A stretch of 64,000 bases of DNA from Pelobates cultripes (lineage: Eukaryota; Chordata; Amphibia; Anura; Pelobatidae). The notes under the pieces are model-generated. The model was not told the origin of the DNA and searched no databases. It worked only from the letters and a program-made list of their open reading frames with translations. Numbering within the stretch: position 1 is the first letter of the stretch; each line of letters opens with the position of its first letter. The stretch is taken from contig OW240916.1 in the NCBI GenBank assembly GCA_933207985.1, positions 87,612,699 to 87,676,698 on the forward strand, written 5' to 3'. This document shows positions 24,201 to 34,460 of the stretch, piece by piece. The translations under genes and the position numbers were made by a program.

Positions 24201-24407
24201 ACCTACTTTTTTCCTCTTGTGTCCCACTTGTCATCCAACCACTTTTCTATTCACATTCACCATCCAATCATACCACACTAGTCTCACTTGCCCATCCAGA
24301 TGCATGCCCAATTGAGGAAACTAGCATTGAGGCAGCAAGGAGGCTAAATTCAGTCTTGCTGAATGGAGTTTCTTTTTGTGAAGATTTGGAATTGAGCACA
24401 ATCCATG
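24201..24407. other. Unassigned spacer before an LTR
   Basis: No recognisable feature apart from CA-rich words continuing from the satellite. Confidence 0.3.
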
Positions 24408-25266
24408 TGTAACGGATCACTGGCACCCCAACTGGTAGGCTCCTCCCGCTGGACCTGGTGTTGCTGCTGGAGGGGAAGACAGGCTGTGGCGAAACCGACC
24501 TCACCACTGGGCATTGGAGAAGACTGATTGCCAGCCTCCTGCCATGTGACCATGGCCCCTGGGATGTATTGCCCTTTAAAGACATGATTTGGGCATAATG
24601 GATTTGTGTTGTGCTGCTGCTGGTCCTTTAAGAACCATCTGGGGACATACTGTGGAGTTACTGGGTGGCCACCATTTCATGTATCAGAGGCACATGGTGA
24701 GAACAATGGATGAAGCACATTGTGAGAACAATGGATGGCAGCCATTTTAACTCACAGACACTGTTTGGACTTTTTATGGGGTTATTGCATGTTTTGGGGT
24801 CCCTGTGATATGTTTTATAATACTGTATTTCTCTGCCTGTGATAATTATATTAACCATTGTGTTCGGTAATCATATCACAGGCAGAGGGGAGGATTGTGT
24901 GTGGGAGTGTCTGTGTGTATTGCACGGATTGATTGGTTGTATTTCAAAACCCTGTGGGCAGTACTATGTTTGTTTATTGTGAATAAAAGAGGCTGTATGT
25001 GCCAGTACAGTCAGTAATGCTTGACCTCAAAACGAAGTGTCGTCTCGTTATTGGGGGAATTGGATTGTATGCTGATTGCCAGGAGTGTAAGCTGATTGTA
25101 TGCTTTTCCTGTTCAGCTGCTTACAGCATTCATATGCTTGAGAGCATTTGTATGCTTCTCTGGTTCGGTGGTTGTGGTGTCTGCTGCAGTGCTTGGAGTC
25201 CTCAGGAAGCGCTAGGAGCATCCTTCAACTGAGGTACCCAGTTGGGGTGCCAGGTGATCCGCTACA
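24408..25266 (+). repeat. LTR of a retrotransposon, plus orientation
   Basis: The block starts TGTAACGGATCACTGGCACC and ends with the imperfect inverse, GGTGCCAGGTGATCCGCTACA, that is TG...CA with about 25-bp inverted ends. An AATAAA polyadenylation signal lies near 24982 and a possible R/U5 region (AAGTGTCGTCTCGTTATTGG) follows it. These are the features of a long terminal repeat of about 860 bp. No primer-binding site follows the 3' edge in this orientation and no 5-bp duplication flanks it, so it is probably a rearranged or solo LTR. Its first third recurs inverted at 27205-27545. Confidence 0.65.
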
Positions 25267-25389
25267 CAGGCTGTCTCCCCTTTGGATATACAGCCCTGCT
25301 GCTGGGGGATAGGACCGACCGTCCCTACCCCGGTCCCATCTGCACCGGTGTGGGGATTATCATCTGGACTGCAGGGGAGAGGGACCAAC

Positions 25390-26040
25390 TGTCTCCTCTC
25401 CTAAGGACACACTCTGCCGCTAGGGAGGAAGGACGGCACCTTCGGCTCCCTGGGACTCACTGGACTGCTGGGGAGAGGGCCTAACTTTCTCCTCTTCTAA
25501 GGACACACTCTGCCGCTGGGGAGGAAGGACGAGACCTTCGGCTCTCTGGAACTCACACTGCCGCTGGGGAGGAAGGACAACACCTTCGGCTCCCTGGGAT
25601 TCACACTGCCACTGGGGAGGAAGGACGGCACCTTTGGCTCTCTGGAACTCACACTGCCACTGGGGAGGAAGGATGGCACCTTTGCCTCCATGGAACTCAC
25701 ACTGCCACTGGGGAGGAAGGACGGCACCTTTGGCTCTCTGGAACTCACACTGCCGCTGGGGAAGAAGGACGTCACCTTCGGCTCCCTTGGACTCACTGGA
25801 CTGCTGGGGAGAGGGCCTAACTTTCTCCTCTCCTAAGGACACACTCTGCCGCTGGGGAGGAAGGACGACACCTTCGGCTCCCTGGAACTCACACTGCCGC
25901 TGGGGAGGAAGGACAACATCTTCGGCTCCCTGGGATTCACACTGCCACTGGGGAGGAAGGATGAAACCTTTGCCTCCCTGGAACTCACACTGCCGCTGGG
26001 GAGGAAGGACGGCACCTTCGGCTTCCTGGGACTCACACTA
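25390..26040 (-). repeat. 48-bp minisatellite within LTR-retrotransposon gag-like region
   Basis: About thirteen units close to CTCACACTGCCGCTGGGG followed by AGGAAGGACGGCACCTTCGG and a short CTCCCTGGAA link; the unit is 48 bp, a multiple of three. All three minus-strand frames stay open over long stretches, giving 16-residue repeats such as SGSVSSREPKVPSFLP. A variant unit containing CTGGACTGCTGGGGAGAGGG recurs at about 25455, 25795 and, in part, 25370, showing a higher-order repeat of about 340 bp. It probably extended the low-complexity C-terminus of the retroelement gag protein. Confidence 0.8.
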
Positions 26041-26727
26041 TCGCTGGAGATCTGGGTTGGCTGCCCAGTGTCCCTGTAGGGCCAGTAGAGAGACCTCGGT
26101 CCCATCTCTACCTGCCATCTGGAGGTCATCCCTGGACCAGTCAATGAGGTCTGGTTCTGCTTGTCGGGTAGGTTGGGGCTGAACGAAGCTGAGCAGGTGT
26201 TGGTAGTCCTGCTCCAGTTCCCACTCCCTTGTTACCAGGTAGGTCATGTCTTAGTTCACCTCGCGTTCGTCAGCCCAGACATACATGCCCATCCGGTAGT
26301 CATAGATGTCCCAAAACCTAGACCCCTTCATGCTGCCAAGATCAATGTCGTCCTCCAAGGCATCCCATAATAAACCCGGGCCATCATAATCATCCCCCTC
26401 CGGTAAGTCGGGCTCGGCCGTCCATGGGGTAAGTCGAACGGTATGCCACCAGAGGGCCTGGTATGCGTTGTCTAGCCAGATCTCTCGCCATACCAGGGTC
26501 TCTAGTCTTGTCACCCACTCATCCAGGGGCTGCTCTCCCAATAGATACATCCGCAACGCCACACGCTTCTGTAGCCGCTGCTGATCACTGGGGAGACTCT
26601 CACCTCGCCGCCACTGGGCATCTTCCAGGGCATCATACCAGAGTTCCTTTCTGTCTGCATCCTTGTAGTCTGTGGCCGCCTCCTCCTCATCATCATGGAA
26701 CGCTGTCTGAAAACTAGCATATTCCAT
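26038..26727 (-). pseudogene. LTR-retrotransposon gag-like protein
   Basis: A minus-strand frame starting at ATG 26727 encodes 158 residues rich in W, D and E: DDEEEAATDYKDADRKELWY, LRMYLLGEQPLDEWVTRLE, WLDNAYQALWWHTVRLTPW, then YDYRMGMYVWADEREVN and a stop (26251). The reading continues after the stop with TYLVTREWELEQDYQHLLSF and DLIDWSRDDLQMAG to 26038, then merges into the 48-bp repeats. It lies about 100 bp downstream of an LTR end and putative primer-binding site on the same strand, the position of gag. No protease, RT or integrase follows. Function is inferred from position; I recognise the type as a recurrent frog retroelement ORF but cannot name the family. Confidence 0.55.
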
Positions 26728-26831
26728 CCTGCTGTAGCCAGGGGCACTCTACGGATACTAGCGTTGCCCTCAGTTTGTAACTCCAAACGTTACCAGTGTC
26801 TCCGAGCTGCTCTCCTCGCACTAGGACGCCA

Positions 26832-26850
26832 TCCCACTACTTGCCACCAA
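26832..26850 (-). other. Putative retrotransposon primer-binding site
   Basis: On the minus strand, the LTR-type end ATCCGTTACA (to 26851) is followed after one base by TGGTGGCAAGTAGTGGGA. A TGG-initial segment just downstream of a 5' LTR is where a tRNA 3' CCA end primes minus-strand synthesis. The tRNA could not be identified. Confidence 0.45.
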
Positions 26851-27545
26851 TGTAACGGATCACCTGGCAACTCCGGCTGCTGCTGGGGATCTTGGCCAGC
26901 TGCCCAGCATCCCGGTGGGCCCAGTGGAGAGACCTCGGTCCCATCTCCAACTGCCTGTTGTGGTTCCTCACAGGACCAGTCTATGAGGACCCCTACTTCG
27001 GGTTCCTCCAGCCGCCTCAGGGGGAGACAGCTAACCTCCTCGGATGCAGCCTCTACTCGGCTGCTGTAACACTCCTTCCGCTGAGCATATACAGGCTATA
27101 TGAAAAATAATTACTGTATAATGTGTCCCCTGTTGTATAGTTTAAAACTACTGCACGATGTCTTTGTGCACCAAATACCGGCGAGATGGCACCGTGTAGA
27201 AAAGTCCAAACAGTGTCTGTGAGTTAAAATGGCCACCATCCATTGTTCTCACCATGTGCTTCATCCATTGTTCTCACCATGTGCCTCTGATACATGAAAT
27301 GGTGGCCACCCAGTAACTCCGCAAGTATGTCCCAAGATGGTTCTTAAAGGGCCAGCAGCAGCACAACACAAATCCATTATGCCCAAATCATGTCTTTAAA
27401 GGGCAATACATCCCAGGGGCCATAGTCACATGGCAGGAGGCTGGCAATCAGTCTTCTCCAATGCCCAGTGGTGAGGTCGGTTTCGCCACAGCCTGTCTTC
27501 CCCTCCAGCAGCAACACCAGGTCCAGCGGGAGGAGCCTACTAACC
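26851..27545 (-). repeat. Second retrotransposon LTR/gag segment, minus orientation
   Basis: The plus strand at 26851 reads TGTAACGGATCACCTGGCAA, the same terminus as the LTR at 24408. Positions 27205-27545 are the reverse complement of the 24443-24775 part of that LTR. In between, 26860-26985 is a diverged duplicate of the gag part at 26040-26145; both read LIDWS, DGTEVS on the minus strand. The mixture of LTR and gag pieces indicates recombination between related elements. Confidence 0.6.
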
Positions 27546-27870
27546 CTTCTCCTCAGCTGGGCTCCAACCAGGCTACTCCCGTGGTAGCGCTGGCACCAGG
27601 GCAGAGTACCGCTGGTCTCTGCACACTCAGCAACAGACAGATCCGGAAGGCTAGTACCCCCACAGAGCCGTGGTGGAGCCCCTGGACATGGACAAGCTAC
27701 CCACTACCCCAGGTGCAGTAACCAATGTCTTTAAATGGCAATACATCCCAGGGGCCATAGTCACATGGCAGAAGGCTGGCAAACAGCCTTCTCCAATGCC
27801 CAGTGGCAAGGTTGGTTTCGCCACACCATATGTTTCAGAAATCCATAGTTCACTGGCACGTTACTATACA
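27546..27870 (-). repeat. Further LTR-derived segment
   Basis: Positions about 27725-27837 repeat, in the same orientation, the segment at 27370-27500 (GGCAATACATCCCAGGGGCC and the GCCCAGTGG block). The stretch between is not assigned. Confidence 0.5.
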
Positions 27871-28064
27871 TTTATTCAATATTCAAAACCTCTTCATGCA
27901 CATTTTGAACTATTCTATTAATCCACAAGGAGCTCAACCTGCAAACAAGCCCAGGGCCGGACTGGCCCACCGGGATACCGGGAAATTTCCCGGTGGGCTG
28001 CGGCACCTGGGGCTGCAAGGCCACATATGTGCCACCGGGTGGCCGGTCCGGTGGCACACTGAGA

Positions 28065-28337
28065 GGGGGCCGGCCGCGTTGCAGACTGGAGCCGCCGGGC
28101 CGGGTGGCAGCTTCGCCGGTCCGGCGGCACTCCAGTCACTGGCTGCTGATGGCTGAAGGAGGAGGAGCCTGTCTACCATGCTCCCTCGCGGTTCCCACAA
28201 TTCCCGGCACAGGAACCGCAAGGGAGCATGGTAGACAGGCTCCTCCTCCATCAGCCGTCAGCAGCCAGTGACTGGAGTGCCGCCGGACCGGCGAAGCTGC
28301 CACCCGGCGGCTCCAGTCTGCAACGCGGCCGGCCCCC
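28065..28337. repeat. Giant inverted repeat inside the hAT element
   Basis: The left arm 28065-28195 and right arm 28212-28337 are inverted copies. They differ by a 5-bp insertion in the left arm (an extra CCGGG-type unit near 28101) and a few substitutions. The loop is 16 bases. The arms are GC-rich with many CpGs. As DNA this could extrude a cruciform; as RNA it would form a long hairpin. Confidence 0.9.
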
Positions 28338-28349
28338 TGCCTTCTCTAA

Positions 28350-28850
28350 GGTAAATGGGGGCAGGGGGAGGGAGGGGGGAGAGACACAGGAGGGGGGAGA
28401 TGGGAGAGACACAGGGAAAGGGGAGGGAAATGGGAGACACAGGAAAAGGGGGAGGGAGGGAGAGGAGAGACACAGGGACAGGAGAGGGGAGAGACACAGG
28501 GGAAGGGGGAGGGGAGGAGGAGAGGGGAGAGACACAGGGAAAGGGGAGAGAGGGAGACACAGGAAGGAGGAGGGGGGAGAGAGGGAGAGACACAGGAAAG
28601 GGGAGGGAGAGACACAGAGAAAGGGGGTGAAAGGATGCAGAGGGGGGAGAGAGAGACAAAGAGGGAGAAATGAGACACACAAGGGGAGGGGAAGAAAGAG
28701 GCAGAGGGGGAAGAGAGAGAGAAAGAGGGAGAAATGAGAGAGACACACAAGGGGAGGGGAAGAAAAGAGGCAGAGGGGGAAGAGAGAGACTGGGAAGGAG
28801 AGGGGAGACATTGACACAGAGGAGCAGTGAGGGGGAGAAAGAGAGGACCC
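28350..28850. repeat. Purine-rich minisatellite (GGGAGAGACACAGG units)
   Basis: About 500 bp almost without pyrimidines on the plus strand except in the recurrent ACAC of GAGACACAGG. Units are about 20-35 bp and degenerate. Reading frames on both strands are long because of the repeat (R/G/E-rich on plus, S/P/L-rich on minus) and are not genes. Confidence 0.9.
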
Positions 28851-28954
28851 AGGGCAACGCTCCGGCTCTCACAAGGGTGAACTCTAGCCCTGGAGCTACG
28901 GGCTAGAGTTCACTCTCACCACTTCCTGGTGGTCGCAGTAGTAGGAGTGAACTC

Positions 28955-29075
28955 TAGCCCCATACACACACTGCCCACACACACACACACCATACACATT
29001 CACACACTGCCCCCACACACACACACACCATACACATTCACACACTGCCCCCACACACACACACACTGAACCTTT
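28955..29075. repeat. CA-rich tandem repeat of about 46 bp
   Basis: Units of CACACACACCATACACATTC plus ACACACTGCCCC recur two to three times in tandem inside the hAT element. Confidence 0.8.
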
Positions 29076-29335
29076 CACACACATTGCACCCCTCACACAT
29101 TGCACCACTGCTACTATACCCTACTAAAGCCCCATTTCCCAGCAGACTCCAGGTAAGTTGTCAAACTGTTCTTAAACGGTTTGACTACTTACTCTGGGAG
29201 GGGGTGCCGACACTCCTGGCACCATAACCACTACACAGAGGAGTAGTGGTTATTGTGCATGTAATATTTCTTTATATAATCTACAAGTGCCCATCCCGGG
29301 CTCAGGCTCTGGATCCGTCACTGGTATATGACATG

Positions 29336-29337
<2 letters not shown>

Positions 29338-29374
<37 letters not shown>
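29338..29374. repeat. (AT)n microsatellite
   Basis: An uninterrupted TA dinucleotide run near the right side of the hAT element. Confidence 0.9.
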
Positions 29375-29375
<1 letters not shown>

Positions 29376-29862
29376 CTATCTAGTATATTTACACATATTA
29401 ATGTACATTTATATATGCATAATACACAGAGAAATTTCATTAATATGTACCATATGTAATGAGCAGATATTGGCCCAGTCTTGTTGCTAGGTGCATACTC
29501 CAGCACAATAACATATTTAAAGTGAAGAGCACACCCACAGGACTTCAAAAATAAAAAATTTTTACAGTTGTGCCCTACATATATTCACCATTTCTGTCCC
29601 ATTAACAAGCTTTCCTTAATATGTCAAGGTAGTTGGACTGAAACATTGATTACATGCAAAGGCACGTCTGCTTAAAATAAATCTGCACTTTTATTTATTT
29701 TGAAGCCTATGAGTGCGCTTTTTACGTTGAAGTACTTTTTAATTTTAATTTATCTGTTCTAACTCTGTATCTGCACACTATGCTGGCGCGACGCATTATG
29801 GGGCTGGTAAATATTTTTTTTCCAGGGCTGCTTTTAATTCCCAGTCCGGCCCTGAACAAGCC

Positions 29863-30268
29863 CATATGCCACACTGAACCAACTACTGCACCCACACATA
29901 TCATATCCATTTTGGGAACGTACAAGACAATACCAATACAAAGTCAAGCTTTCTGCTACTCTCAGAATAACGCTATCCAGGAAAGATTAAATTGCTGGCT
30001 ACTAAAATGCTAGCTCAGATACTAGCCAGGGTAAAAGTTACTCACCACCAAAACATATTTTTTCAAAAAAATTATCCATGAAGCACAGAAAGCTAGTATT
30101 GGATTTAAGTGCAGCGATGTAGTTTTGTAGTGTTAGTGTTTAAATGTACATGTGTGTTTGTGTGTAGTGATGGTGTTAGCCTGCCAGACTGTTTTTGTGT
30201 GCAGTCTTGGTGTTCAAACTTTGACTGCAAGGTTGTGTGCACATAAACACAAACATTGCCACAAAAGA
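29863..30268. other. Unassigned DNA with a TG/CA-rich part
   Basis: No gene was recognised. CA-rich words at 30240-30350 border the retroelement remnant that follows. Confidence 0.35.
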
Positions 30269-31880
30269 TTATACACTTGTACACTGCCACACACAGATAC
30301 AATCCAAGATATACACATATACATACTGACACACATGAGCAGATACACTGCCAATAAAGGCCCTGCCCATTGGCAGGACTCGAAGTGCGAATGCCAGGTG
30401 ACCCAAAAATACTTGCATTTGCCTAAGCTGTACCTTCTTGGACCCTTTGACCAAATCCACCATCCGCGTGAGCACCGACAACTTCTCCTCCGGTAAATGA
30501 AAAATAATACTGACATTATCAATCTCGATCCCCAAAAATGACAGGCGCGTCGCAGTTCCCTCGGTCTTCTGCTCCACCACCGGAACCCCAAATTCTGCTG
30601 CAACGATCGGAAAACAAGACAAAAGTTGGGCACACACATCAATATCCCGAGGACCCACAAAGAGAAAATCATCAAAATAGTGCATAACTGCGGGAAAACC
30701 CGACGAACTTACCACAACCCACTCCAAAAATTACACACACATCTTGAAATATGAGCATTGAATAGAACAGCCCATGGGCAAACACATCTTGTAGTAAAAC
30801 GACTCCTGAAACTGACAACCCAGAAGGTGAAACATTCCGGGTGAACCGTCAACAAGCCGATTCAATGTCTGACTACGCCAACAACAAACCTACCCCCGCC
30901 ATGTGAAACAATTCCAATGCTCTGTCAAACAATGCATAACGCACCCTGCTAAACTCCTTCGATATCATCATTCACTGAACTCCCAGTTGGGTAGGACAAG
31001 TGATAATTCAACCGAAAGGCACCCGATTCTTTTTTCGGAACTAAAACCAGTGGCGAAACCCGTAAATTAGGAAACGGCGGAATGTCAAAGGGGCTAGCCA
31101 TGTGTCCCATGGCCGTCTCCTTTGCCGGCTTTCCCACTGAAACCCATTCTTGACCCCAAATATAACATAAGTTGTCCAAAAAACACTCCTCTCTACCGAG
31201 AACACGTAAGGGATTCAAAACCCATCCGAAAAATCCTCTACCAAAATACGTGCTTCCCACCTCTTAGGATAGCGCGTGAGCTAATGCGCCATCTTTTCCA
31301 CGCTCACCGGCGTCCTCGCCCCTAAAAACGTTGTCATGTGTACTTTTTGCGAGCATCGGCTGTTTTGCCTTCTTAAAACCCTGCAATGGGAACATTCGCT
31401 CTCGTTGAAGAGCCAACAGACACTTTTTTTTTGTCCAGCCAGGGCACATATACACAAACACATATACACAAAAGTGAGCCCTGGCTGACCCTGGAAAGGG
31501 GGATGGGCGATTAGTAATCATCAACAGTAGCCAGAGGCTGCCGTCCTGAGTCATAAAATCCAGACCAGGACACACCGCCATCTTCTGGTGGAATTGCTGG
31601 TCGTACCTAAACCAACTCTGCCCCCCATATACTTTGTATGTGCCCCAGATTAAGTCCAGGTACCCAAACAACGATGTGGCTCGCTCGGGAAAACGGCAGG
31701 ACAAGATACTTGCAAATATAGAATACCCCTGCAACCAGTTCCCAAACGTGCGTGGTCCCCAGCAACCCATCCCCTCTGTGCTGCTTGGGCTAATAAGTTA
31801 GGACAAGCCTGAGCAGCAATGGGAGTCTGTGATTGACTGAAAGTGTCAGATGACCACTGTGGGAAGCCAGACACCCTCAT
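30269..31880 (-). pseudogene. DIRS/Ngaro-type (tyrosine-recombinase) retroelement: gag and RT remnant
   Basis: Minus-strand frames run in the order gag, RT. The gag part ends with CWLFNESECSHCRV (about 31390), corresponding to the zinc-binding 'CW.FN...C....C' block of this retroelement type. Then LRVSPLVLVPKKESGAFRL and YPTGSSVNDDI (31075-30950) mark the RT fingers, and after frame breaks MHYFDDFLFVG (about 30680) carries the catalytic YxDD-type motif as YFDD. VEQKTEGTATRLSFLGIEID and LGHLAFALRVLPMGRAF (to about 30345) complete the RT and its connection. RNase H and the tyrosine recombinase are missing; the copy ends in CA-rich DNA. Stops and shifts make it inactive. Assignment to DIRS or Ngaro rather than another group is from memory of the motif pattern. 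Confidence 0.7.
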
Positions 31881-33339
31881 TCAGTGTTAAACTTCTTGAA
31901 AATGGTTTAAAACTGAATGGAGGTACAGCGCCAAGAGACTCAAGGTACTATAGCTAATTCAATGAGATTAAAGGGATAGTGTCTCCCTAAGAAACAGTTT
32001 AAACTTTAAACTCTAGCTAGTTCTCTGTATAAATCCCACCCCTAAACTGGGTCTGTGCAATCCATTGACCAATCCCCAATTGAGAATTTTCCAGCCATTT
32101 TATCCCTGATTGTTAATGATGAGCTAAATGTTCTGGAGGTCAGTAGGGTTGTTCACCTTTAGTAATGGAACCACATTGCACACGTGAGTTTGCATTTTTC
32201 CATCTCATTAGACACAAGCACAGTGACATGGAGTGCTTACCCTAAACTCAAAGACAAGGACGTTTTTTTCTGATTGTGTTCTGTTACCATGGCAAGATAA
32301 TCTCCATCTAGATCTCGTTTTACCTCAAAACTTCAATGTTACAATTAAGCCATGTGAAAGAAATTAATAAGAAAGCTTTGTCCATTGATTTGTTTTTTGG
32401 AAGTGATACACATTATATAAAAATGTTTTCAACTGTCATAGGCATTCTATATTATTATTTGTTTGATTCCATATTTGTAATGGGTGTCACTGCTTATGCG
32501 ATTACTTTGTAAGGGGTATACCAAAAACCTAATTGGATGTGGTTGTCTACTTAAGCACCCCTTAATTTGAATGTCTGTCAGTTAATCTTTTGTACTCCAT
32601 ATTACTAACAGTGGTATAATGCAGAGTTTGTTCTCTCGTCAATTACAGATCTGCTGTACCCCTACTATTTGTTTATTGTGTATGTTGGTTTGAAAAGGAC
32701 CCGCTGAAGGGAAGTGGCCTACTTTCATATGTGCATTATTAAGTATATTTTAAAAAGTGAACCATGCAGTGATTACATTTTGTATTAAAACAAGTGAGCC
32801 TGGTGTTGATTCAGGTGGTGTAGAAACATCTGGTGTAGTTGGAGAAGATGCAGGTGTAGGTGGTGAAACTGGTAATGTTGATGTAGTAAAACTTACATAT
32901 CATTGTTTTATGGGTATTCTTGGTTTTGCAAAAGGGTCAGATACTATCATTATATAATGCTATTATATTATATTATTCATCAGTCCCTTAAAAAGCAGGC
33001 GAACATGTTGATGGCCTACAACTCCAACGATTCTCTGGCCATCTATTGCATTCAAAGATTTCTCGGAGCTATAGGAGGTGGTCAGTGTTTGAAATCGCTG
33101 CCTTAGAGTGTTTCAGGCCAGCATGGCTCTGTTTGACTTTTATTCAGGTTAGCCATGATGCTGACTTAGATGAAACCGATAATAGCTATATTATATTTGC
33201 AACCTGCCATCTTTTTACCAGAATTGTCCTCAGTGTTGTATCCTATTACAGAATTGTTGAAGGATGTTGCTTAGTTCTGGAGTGGATTCAATATTGGCAT
33301 CTAAGTTCATCTCTTCTAAGAAATTGGTACAGATTAAAA
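31881..33339. other. Unassigned DNA
   Basis: Mostly AT-rich without recognised repeats. The plus-strand frames at 32757-32957 (G/V/E-rich) and 33046-33354 have no known domain, although the end of the second merges into the gypsy-like remnant. Confidence 0.35.
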
Positions 33340-33349
33340 GAGAGATGGG

Positions 33350-33800
33350 TCTGACACTGATCTCCAATTAGTTATTAGCTTCATAAAGAATGGATGGCCT
33401 GAGAGCCAAGTAGCGTGGACGGCACCTTCCATTAAGAGAGAGCATATCTCACAGAACTGGATGGTTTGGTGCTCTTTCAAGACCGTATTGTCATACCTGC
33501 CAATATGAGGCAAGAAATGTAAAGTCAAATTCTTGATGGCCATTTGTAGAGAAAGAACAGCCACGGTGGTGTGGTGGTCTAGAATCAGCACTGACATTGC
33601 AGAATACGTATTAAGATGTGCCTTTTGCCGGGAACGTTGGCCTCTGATATCTACCCCGCTGCAAGCGAGCCTCTGGCAGATGTCATCCCCCAACTTAAAA
33701 GTATGTTTGCCAGGTGGGTATAACATTGCAGGTGGTGAGCGACAATGGGATGCCGCTTGTTTACATGAGTTTAGATCCTTCAGTTGAGAGTATGATTTCC
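33350..33800 (+). pseudogene. Ty3/gypsy-type integrase fragment
   Basis: On the plus strand FIKNGWPESQVAW (about 33380) is followed, after a frame change, by [20 protein letters not shown] (33448-33508) and [20 protein letters not shown] with two following cysteines spaced as C..C (33545-33630). This is the pre-integrase linker and the HHCC zinc-binding domain typical of Ty3/gypsy elements ('GHLGI.KCRERAR..VWWPG...I......C..C'). Further on QVVSDNGM (about 33730) matches the SDNG catalytic-core motif, with the intervening core deleted. The fragment lacks RT and RNase H. It is a dead retroelement piece. Confidence 0.7.
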
Positions 33801-34460
33801 TTGGATAAGCACAATGGAAACCACAACAGGGCACTGATAAATGGACAAAAAAAGGTTTAAAGGAGCAAGTGACAGTGGAACGTACGTGTGTGACGTCCCA
33901 CGCGCGTTTCCAATGGTTAGGGACCATGGGGTTAACTAAGAACCTTTAAAGGTTCTGATTTGCTGCGACCGGCGTCTCTAATGTTTTTAGACCCGGCCGC
34001 TGTGTGAGGGGAGGGTGCCTGTCCGCTCCGAAACTGTGTTCGGAGTGAGATCAGCGGGCGCCGCAGAAGGATGTAAGTAATCGGCCACGTGGGAATGCCA
34101 TTGCATGAGATGTGCCCGCCAGGTCCCAGACCACTCTCTGACAGGAGTGGATCCCGGCGGGCACCGTGACACACAGCCACTCATAAGGACTTGCAAAATG
34201 AATTTGAGTGGTAGCGTTCTGAAGCTTCCAACTCGCTACCGAGATTAAAACAGTGACTTGAAGAATGGGCAGAATACTCCCACAGTGGACTAGAGTAGTC
34301 TACGTTTACCTTATTTACTTCTTTTTCTGTTTATATGTTTTGTTTGTGTGAAAAAAATAAAAAAAATATTGTTACTAAAAAGAGGGAAGTGTGCTGAGAG
34401 CCCGAGGACACAGGAAATTAAGCTCTGCAATAAACACGTTGAAATCAGCTCACCGTGTTG
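33801..34460. repeat. GC-rich flank of the gypsy fragment, possible LTR
   Basis: Positions 33890-34200 are unusually GC- and CpG-rich for this region. An AATAAA occurs near 34430. It could be the untranslated end and LTR of the gypsy-like element, but no TG...CA ends or duplications were found. Confidence 0.3.

Larger units (their letters stand above)
27952..29854. mobile_element. Non-autonomous hAT element, 1.9 kb, complete
   Basis: The ends are CAGGGCCGGACTGG at 27952 and its exact reverse complement CCAGTCCGGCCCTG ending at 29854. The 8-mer AACAAGCC immediately precedes and follows the element (27944-27951 and 29855-29862). Eight-base duplications and CAGGG-type ends define the hAT superfamily. 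No transposase frame is present. The interior holds a near-perfect 130-bp-arm palindrome (28065-28337), a purine-rich minisatellite (28350-28850), CA-rich 46-bp tandem units (28960-29060) and an (AT)n run (29338-29374). Long open frames inside come from these low-complexity parts. Confidence 0.9.

Noticed and set aside
24408..25266. Solo LTR with target-site duplication
   Set aside because: The bases flanking the TG and CA ends (CCATG and CAGGC) do not match, so a simple solo-LTR insertion cannot be claimed.
28228..28872. Open frames of 169-204 codons, arginine/glycine-rich or serine/proline-rich
   Set aside because: They lie in the purine minisatellite and palindrome of the hAT element; no domain, and both strands are open.
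33334..33927. 197-codon open frame on the minus strand
   Set aside because: It is antisense to the gypsy integrase motifs that are convincing on the plus strand; no domain in the minus reading.
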